Source of the DNA: Lytechinus variegatus
Lineage: Eukaryota > Echinodermata > Echinoidea > Temnopleuroida > Toxopneustidae
NCBI RefSeq assembly: GCF_018143015.1
Contig: NC_054740.1
Span: forward strand, 70,581,356-70,645,355
Direction of reading: 5' to 3'
Length of the DNA: 64,000 bases
The notes beneath the pieces are model-generated. The model saw only the letters and a list, made by a program, of their open reading frames with translations. It was not told where the DNA came from and did no database searches. How positions within the stretch are numbered: the first letter of the stretch is position 1; every line of letters starts with the position of its first letter. The position numbers were made by a program, and so were the translations under genes. This document shows, piece by piece, positions 59,424-64,000 of this stretch.

Positions 59424-59966
59424 CCGGGGGGGGGGCACTTCCATTCACGAGTGGATACCATGCGCGACCATGGGGTCTCGAAAAGCACCCTAAACACGTA
59501 ATTTCCATATTCTGAAAATGCACCCCTTAACAAGTATTGGCGTGTGAAACCCTACCCTTAACAAGTATTGGAAACAAAACGATACTCTTGGCAAGTATTC
59601 CCTGAAATGAACCCCTAAACAAGTACAGGAATGTTTTATTGTTACGGGTCCTTCGGTCGTCGGCTTTACCTTATTTGGTTTAGTACGACCCCACCTCGCG
59701 CAAATCGGACTCTAAACACGTAGTAAAGGGGCAAAAAGGACATCCTTTAATAAAACATTTAATTTTGTTTTATCGATCCCCGCAAATTCGACCCTAAACA
59801 CGTAATTTTCCTAGCGAAATAGATACCCTTTTTTCATTATTTTTGTGTTTTTGACACCCTTATCACGTTACGTACGTAACGTGCCCTATCGTGAAAAAGA
59901 CATTTTTTTACGTGTTTTTTTGGTCGCGCATGGTATCCACTCGTCAATGTAAGTGGCCCCCCGGGG
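59424..59966. mobile_element. 543-bp hAT-like MITE with perfect 8-bp target duplication
   Basis: TCGAGGGC flanks both sides (59416-59423 and 59967-59974). The inverted termini (CCGGGGGG..., CACTTCCATTCACGAG, GTGGATACCATGCGCGACCA at left; TGGTCGCGCATGGTATCCAC, GTCAATGTAAGTGG at right) extend about 50 bp. The interior repeats AACAAGTATTGG and 'CCTAAACACGTAATTT' phrases. Non-coding. Confidence 0.85.
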
Positions 59967-59989
59967 TCGAGGGCAGGAAGCGCCAATAT

Positions 59990-60146
59990 CAAGGACAGCG
60001 GAACGATTTTTCAATCTCCAAAAGAATGGGCGAATATAATTTACTTTGTTTGATTTCATCCATTGTGCCATTTCGCTCTGCTTCTCTGTAATATTCTACT
60101 GATTCTACCTCCCTCATTTTTTTAGCCCCCGCTCGCCCGGCCCCTG
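59990..60146. mobile_element. 5-bp-TSD MITE (CCGCGG family), diverged, perfect AATAT duplication
   Basis: It starts CAAGGACAGCGGAACG and ends CGCCCGGCCCCTG, with AATAT on both sides (59985-59989 and 60147-60151). The terminus is diverged from CCGCGG but the right end GGCCCCTG and duplication length agree with the family. Confidence 0.65.
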
Positions 60147-60429
60147 AATATAGAGGGGTGGGGTTTCGAAAACAAAGCATTTTTAATCGTTTTTACCATG
60201 AGACAGGTCCGTTGCTATATCAGTGCATGAGTTATTTTTATTTTGTTATGCATACTTGAATCCATCGATTCCATCCCCTTCCAAAGTTAAAACTAATATA
60301 CTTCACTGCACTCGACTGAATCGGAATATAATGTGAATTCGATATTGATGTAATTCCTCAAGTATTATCAGATTATGAAGAAGTTTAAATGTACAGTTAA
60401 TTGCCCCCAATTCATCTTTATTATATATA

Positions 60430-61263
60430 TTTACATTTCATTTCATTTATTGGTTTCTGCAACACTTTTTCATAAACACATGCACAATGAAAATACAATA
60501 ATAATATACGTATAACTGACAAGCAAAACATTGAACATAATTGCATTTTCTATCAATATATATCGATTGTTAGAAGGTTGCAGGGGTTACCACTATAAGC
60601 TAAGCTTGACAGCGTGGCAGCCCCAGAAAACAATAATTATTATTCATCCAACATATATCTTAGCGTAAGGGTGCAGGTGCGAAATGACGGGGGGGGGGGG
60701 CGCTTGGTCCTCACAATGTATTTTTATTTTGATTCTTGGTTGTTTTTTCTTGTTTTAGAAATTATGTGTTTCATTACGTAAAGAGAAAGAGCAATTTTGA
60801 AATTAACTCTCTGAATATTTATTCATACCTTTTTTTATAAAGGGAGAAATGAATCTTAACTGTTTGAGTGAATCTGGCAATGTATTCCATATGTCAGGCC
60901 CATGGTGTCTAAGTGTTTTATGTGCTAATAGTGTTCTAGGATTGTCTCAGTGAATATTCTGACATGTCCGTGTTGGGTATGAATGTAAGTTGCTATCATA
61001 TAAAAAGAAATCGGTTAACACAGGAGGAAACAGTTTGTAATGATATTTATACATAAAAATAGCTTTTTGCATAGTATTTATATCATATCTTATACGTTTT
61101 TAGACGATAAAAAAGTGGATCAGTGTGTGAAAGATATGTTGATTTTGTGCAGATCCTAACACTTTTCTTTTGTAATAAAAGTAAAGGTTCAAGGTTACTT
61201 TTACTACACTTTCCCCAGATAATGTTACAATAATTAATATAGTACCAATGCATTGTATACACA
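60430..61263 (-). mobile_element. CR1-like LINE, C-terminus and 3' end, minus strand
   Basis: Reading minus from about 61263, the segment encodes HWYYINYCNIIWGKCSKSNL, then LLLLQKKSVRICTKSTYL and SHTDPLFYRLKTYKI, the well-known post-RT region of CR1/L2-type ORF2 (NYCN.VWG...LQK..VR.I...HTDPLF). After that the frame is broken. A 3' UTR runs to a tail of AATG-like repeats near 60430-60450. It may be part of the same element as the RT core at 63.2-64.0 kb. Confidence 0.75.
60600..60840. other. Interior of the LINE 3' UTR with a poly-G run
   Basis: A G run at 60691-60700 and nearby GTGCAGGTGCGAAATGACGG suggest a small decayed MITE inserted in the LINE 3' UTR. The ends are not clear. Confidence 0.3.
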
Positions 61264-61528
61264 ACAAAAAAGTAAGTCCTCCCTAAATCAAATTGCTGTA
61301 ACTTTTGAACGGAATTATTTTGAGATATGATATTTCGTAGGTGTTTTTCTACACTCATTAACAACTCCTGGGAAAATATGAGATTGATCGGTTCAGCCAT
61401 GCATGAGTAATCAAAGATTGAATTAAAAATGACAAAAAGAATGATAATTGTACTGTTTTACTATCCATCATATAGCCACTCCACACACAATTTGGATATT
61501 GTATGTTCATGGTTGAGTGAGTACATTG
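61264..61528. repeat. Dispersed repeat fragment (AAGTAAGTCCTCCC...)
   Basis: It begins AAAAAGTAAGTCCTCCCTAA and continues with GCTGTAACTTTTGAACGG and CCATGCATGAGTAATC. The protein-like reading on the minus strand joins onto the LINE fragment only by chance. It looks like one end of an older DNA transposon interrupting the LINE. Confidence 0.35.
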
Positions 61529-61678
61529 TATTGCAGGGGCCGCGGAAGCGGGGGGGGGTTGGGTTCAGCCCCCCCCCCCCACTTTTTTCAAAAAGCATGT
61601 ACAAAAATGTAAAAATGACCATACGATTGTGATTTTTTGCATGGTCAGCCCCCATCCTCACACGTTTGGCTCAGTCCC

Positions 61679-62734
61679 CAGGGGCGGATCCAGCTTTCGC
61701 CAATAGGGGGGGGGGGCGAAAAATATTTTCAGCAACATTTTTCTCGATTGGCCGCCATAATTCTATTTTTCGTTGGTTTTTCATGGGTGGTCCTAACTAA
61801 AGGTTTAAGTATATGTTAGTTATATAAACAAGATAAGTTATCTCATGTGGTCTTAATGTATAATGCGAGCGCGAAGCGCGAGCAAAAAATTCTTTGATAT
61901 TTTGTGTCCTTAGAACTGAAGATTCTGAGCAGTTTTTATAATCATGAACAAAGATAAGTATCCATAATGTACACTAAACAATGCGAGCGCGTAGCGCGAG
62001 CCGAAATTTTATTACAGTAACGTGATAATTAAGGGACTCAATTAGGACTGTTTTTAGTGATTAATGAAGAGGATACAAGTATCGCCAATTAAATAATGAG
62101 AGTGATATTCCGACCTGAAAACTGGACGGTCTAAGCGCGTTTTTATTTAAAATTAAAGAACAAGCTTGTGTGTCTCAACTATGGTCTCAAACAATCAACG
62201 CAAGCGCGAAGCACGAGCTTAATTTTTTGATATACTGACATGATACAGGAGCATTTTGACAAATTTTGGAAAGAATTTCCAAAGAGGATAGGTATCTCAC
62301 AAATAAAACAATGCGAGCGCGCAGCGCGAGCTGAAAATTTTGATATAACAATTTGTGTAAATCAAACAAAATAATGAAAGCTTGATGTGTGAGCTAAAAT
62401 ATTGTGTGCAAATTGATTTCAGAACTGGATATATGAAGTGCCATTTAATCCTCTTGAATGGGATTCATTACAGAGGCAATGCGAGCGCGGTGCCCGAGCG
62501 AAATTTTTATATAAAGTCTATTTTCCAATTCTTCCCTCATCTTTTCTTGTTTCTTTTCGGGGTCGGGCCGGCCGTTACGAGGCTGTAAATTACACATCAT
62601 GGGTATAATAGCTCTTTCTTACTTTTCTTCCTGCTTTTCGTAGTTTCTATCAAGATAAAGAGTACACTTTTTTCTGCAGGTTGTCAAAAAATAGGGGGGC
62701 AGGGCCGGCTCGGCCCCTCCTGGATCCGCGCCTG
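61679..62734. mobile_element. 1056-bp CAGGGGCGGATCCAG element nested inside another MITE
   Basis: It starts CAGGGGCGGATCCAGCTTTC and ends CTCCTGGATCCGCGCCTG, with GTCCC on both sides (61674-61678 and 62735-62739). The interior is the GC-palindrome array. The terminal motif equals that of 41762-41968, but here the duplication is 5 bp. It shows where the arrays come from: they are transposon interiors. Confidence 0.8.
61855..62510. repeat. GC-palindrome array (array 4), best preserved
   Basis: Cores GCGAGCGCGAAGCGCGAGC (about 61865), GCGAGCGCGTAGCGCGAGC (61983), GCAAGCGCGAAGCACGAGC (62200), GCGAGCGCGCAGCGCGAGC (62313) and GCGAGCGCGGTGCCCGAGC (62480) are spaced about 110-220 bp. Each is preceded by an AA(A/C)AATG-like word and followed by AAATTTT. 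The spacing suggests about 110-bp units with some lost. Confidence 0.85.
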
Positions 62735-62783
62735 GTCCCCCCCCCCCCCCCACTTTGAAAACCGTTCCGCGGCCCCTGTATTG

Positions 62784-63195
62784 TGACGTATCATCACAGG
62801 GGTTTACGGTAGTATCCTCTACAAATTTGAAAATGTTGGTGGTGATAGAAATGATGGATGATAAAAGAAAAACATTTGAAACAGAATTTGCTCACAATAT
62901 TCACTTTATTACCCTTTAAAATGAGTCTGTGACATTGAAAATACCAATTTTCCTACTTTGATGCGTGCTCACTCATCCATGAATGAAGATATCGATTTCA
63001 TTTTTGCACAGAATTCTGCCCATTGGTTGATAAACATTACTGCCAAATGACATTGCTAAAGACAGCCTTGAAAAAAAGTTCCACCATATTGAATAAAGGG
63101 TTTCTTATTCTTAAACATATGCACCCATAATGTACACGAGTCTATGAGAGAAGAAGTCAAAATTTTCACAAAATAATATGAAATGAGGGTTTGTT
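62784..63195. other. AT-rich sequence between the nested MITEs and the RT fragment
   Basis: No gene was seen. The phrase GTTTGTTTCATGGACGG near 63190 hints at a further decayed element end separating the two LINE pieces. Confidence 0.35.
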
Positions 63196-63998
63196 TCATG
63201 GACGGTTTTTGTTACTTCTGCCAACAGTTATTTCATGAAACTTCGCATATGGCTTCGGAGTAACACTATCCAAAAGGGGCGCATAACCGTTCAATAAAAT
63301 AAACGAAAGAATTTGGGAAGAATTTACTATATCGTTGATATATATTAAAACAGAAGTGGTCCCAAGATCGAACCTTGTGGCACTCCACAATTAAGAAAGG
63401 ACAACGGAGATCTAATATCATTAATAGAGACGAATTGTTGTCGAATTGAAAGATAACTTTTAATCCATGACCATCAGGCAACTCCACGTATTCCGTAATT
63501 ATATAATTTATGTACTATGGTCAATGGTGTCGAAAACTTTACTTAGGTCCATAAACAAAGCGATTATATGACTTCTTTTTGAAAGAGAGTTTACAACATT
63601 ATCAAGTAATTTAGTCATTACAAAATCGGTTGAGAATTTTTTTTCTAAAGTCGAATTGGGCGGGAGTAAGAATTTTATTTAATGACAAAAATGAATCCAA
63701 TCGTTTGTACACAATTTTTTCCAATATTTTTGACAAACATGGTAAAAGTGATATAGGACGATAATTTTGTAACTTAAGTCGGGTCATCTTTTTTTGTAAA
63801 CCGGGACTACTTTTGCTATTTTTAATACATTGGGACAACAGCCAGTATATAGATTAAAGATATGTTCTAGTGGAAAGACAATGATATCTATTACATGTTT
63901 AAAAGTTTTGTGCTGATTCCGTCATATCCTTTAGATTTTTTAGATGCTAAGGTTTCAACTATCTTGAGTATTTCATGTTGATCTGTTGGAATAAAATA
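63196..63998 (-). pseudogene. Decayed CR1-like reverse transcriptase core, minus strand
   Basis: Pieces in different minus frames give CCPNVLKIAKVVPVYKK, then LQNYRPISLLPCLSKILEKI, then KFSTDFVMTKLLDNVVNSLS with ALFMDLSKVFDTIDH, then SWIKSYLS and [16 protein letters not shown]. These are the RT fingers and palm blocks in the right order for a CR1/L2-type ORF2. At least three frameshifts separate them, and the FADD catalytic box is replaced by a sequence like LLNGYAPLL. The 5' part is outside the window. Not functional. Confidence 0.8.
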
Positions 63999-64000
63999 CA

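Larger units (their letters stand above)
61534..62778. mobile_element. 5-bp-TSD MITE (CCGCGG family) split by a nested element
   Basis: It opens CAGGGGCCGCGGAAGCGG and closes ACCGTTCCGCGGCCCCTG, with a perfect TATTG duplication (61529-61533 and 62779-62783). Shared family interior (TGTACAAAAATGTAAAAATG, TTTTTTGCATGGTCAGCCCC) is visible before the insertion at 61679. After removal of the nested 1056 bp it is about 190 bp, the normal size of its sisters. Confidence 0.85.

Overview
The window looks like eukaryotic, AT-rich, intron-rich genomic DNA from an invertebrate deuterostome, most likely an echinoderm such as a sea urchin. The reasons are the frequent TACATGTA words, the many small inverted-repeat transposons, tRNA-derived SINEs, CR1-like LINE fragments, and the arrays built around a palindromic core of the GCGAGCGCGAAGCGCGAGC type. 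The species assignment is inference from sequence style, not a database match.

The main gene runs on the + strand from 18130 to 50777. It is an ERICH3 (glutamate-rich protein 3) homologue that I assembled exon by exon from GT-AG boundaries whose phases all agree. Thirteen coding exons give a predicted 1262-residue protein. It has the ERICH3 N-terminal motif (start MSHVDSG, then DKHLVGYFNNTR), an Arg/Pro/Ser-rich linker, the DUF4590 core (DEIQVYQQHCGGENL), a very long Glu/Asp-rich region, and RNase-inhibitor-type leucine-rich repeats at the C-terminus. The LRR end is not part of human ERICH3 as I know it. Exon 8 stays open for 333 codons past its splice donor, which predicts a 759-residue short form with a basic Ser/Lys-rich tail and no acidic or LRR region. 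A 94-codon ORF with its own poly(A) signal sits inside intron 1 (27939-28223).

To the left, 1-7.9 kb is almost all repeats. At 8737-10125 is the coding exon of an unrecognised 457-residue Ser/Arg-rich protein with an N-terminal coiled coil and six RRxS/T motifs. From 10.7 to 17.4 kb there are paired MITEs, foldback repeats, a nested SINE/MITE insertion and a LINE 3' end.

To the right of ERICH3, 52-57 kb is mostly plain AT-rich DNA with small foldback elements. A short exon at 58433-58539 encodes a signal peptide and probably begins another + strand gene that continues out of the window. From 58.8 to 64 kb there are nested transposons: a hAT-like MITE with an 8-bp target duplication, a MITE family with 5-bp duplications, one such element nested inside another, and a decayed CR1-like reverse transcriptase on the minus strand.

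No viral genes, toxin genes, rRNA genes, functional tRNA genes or CRISPR arrays were seen.
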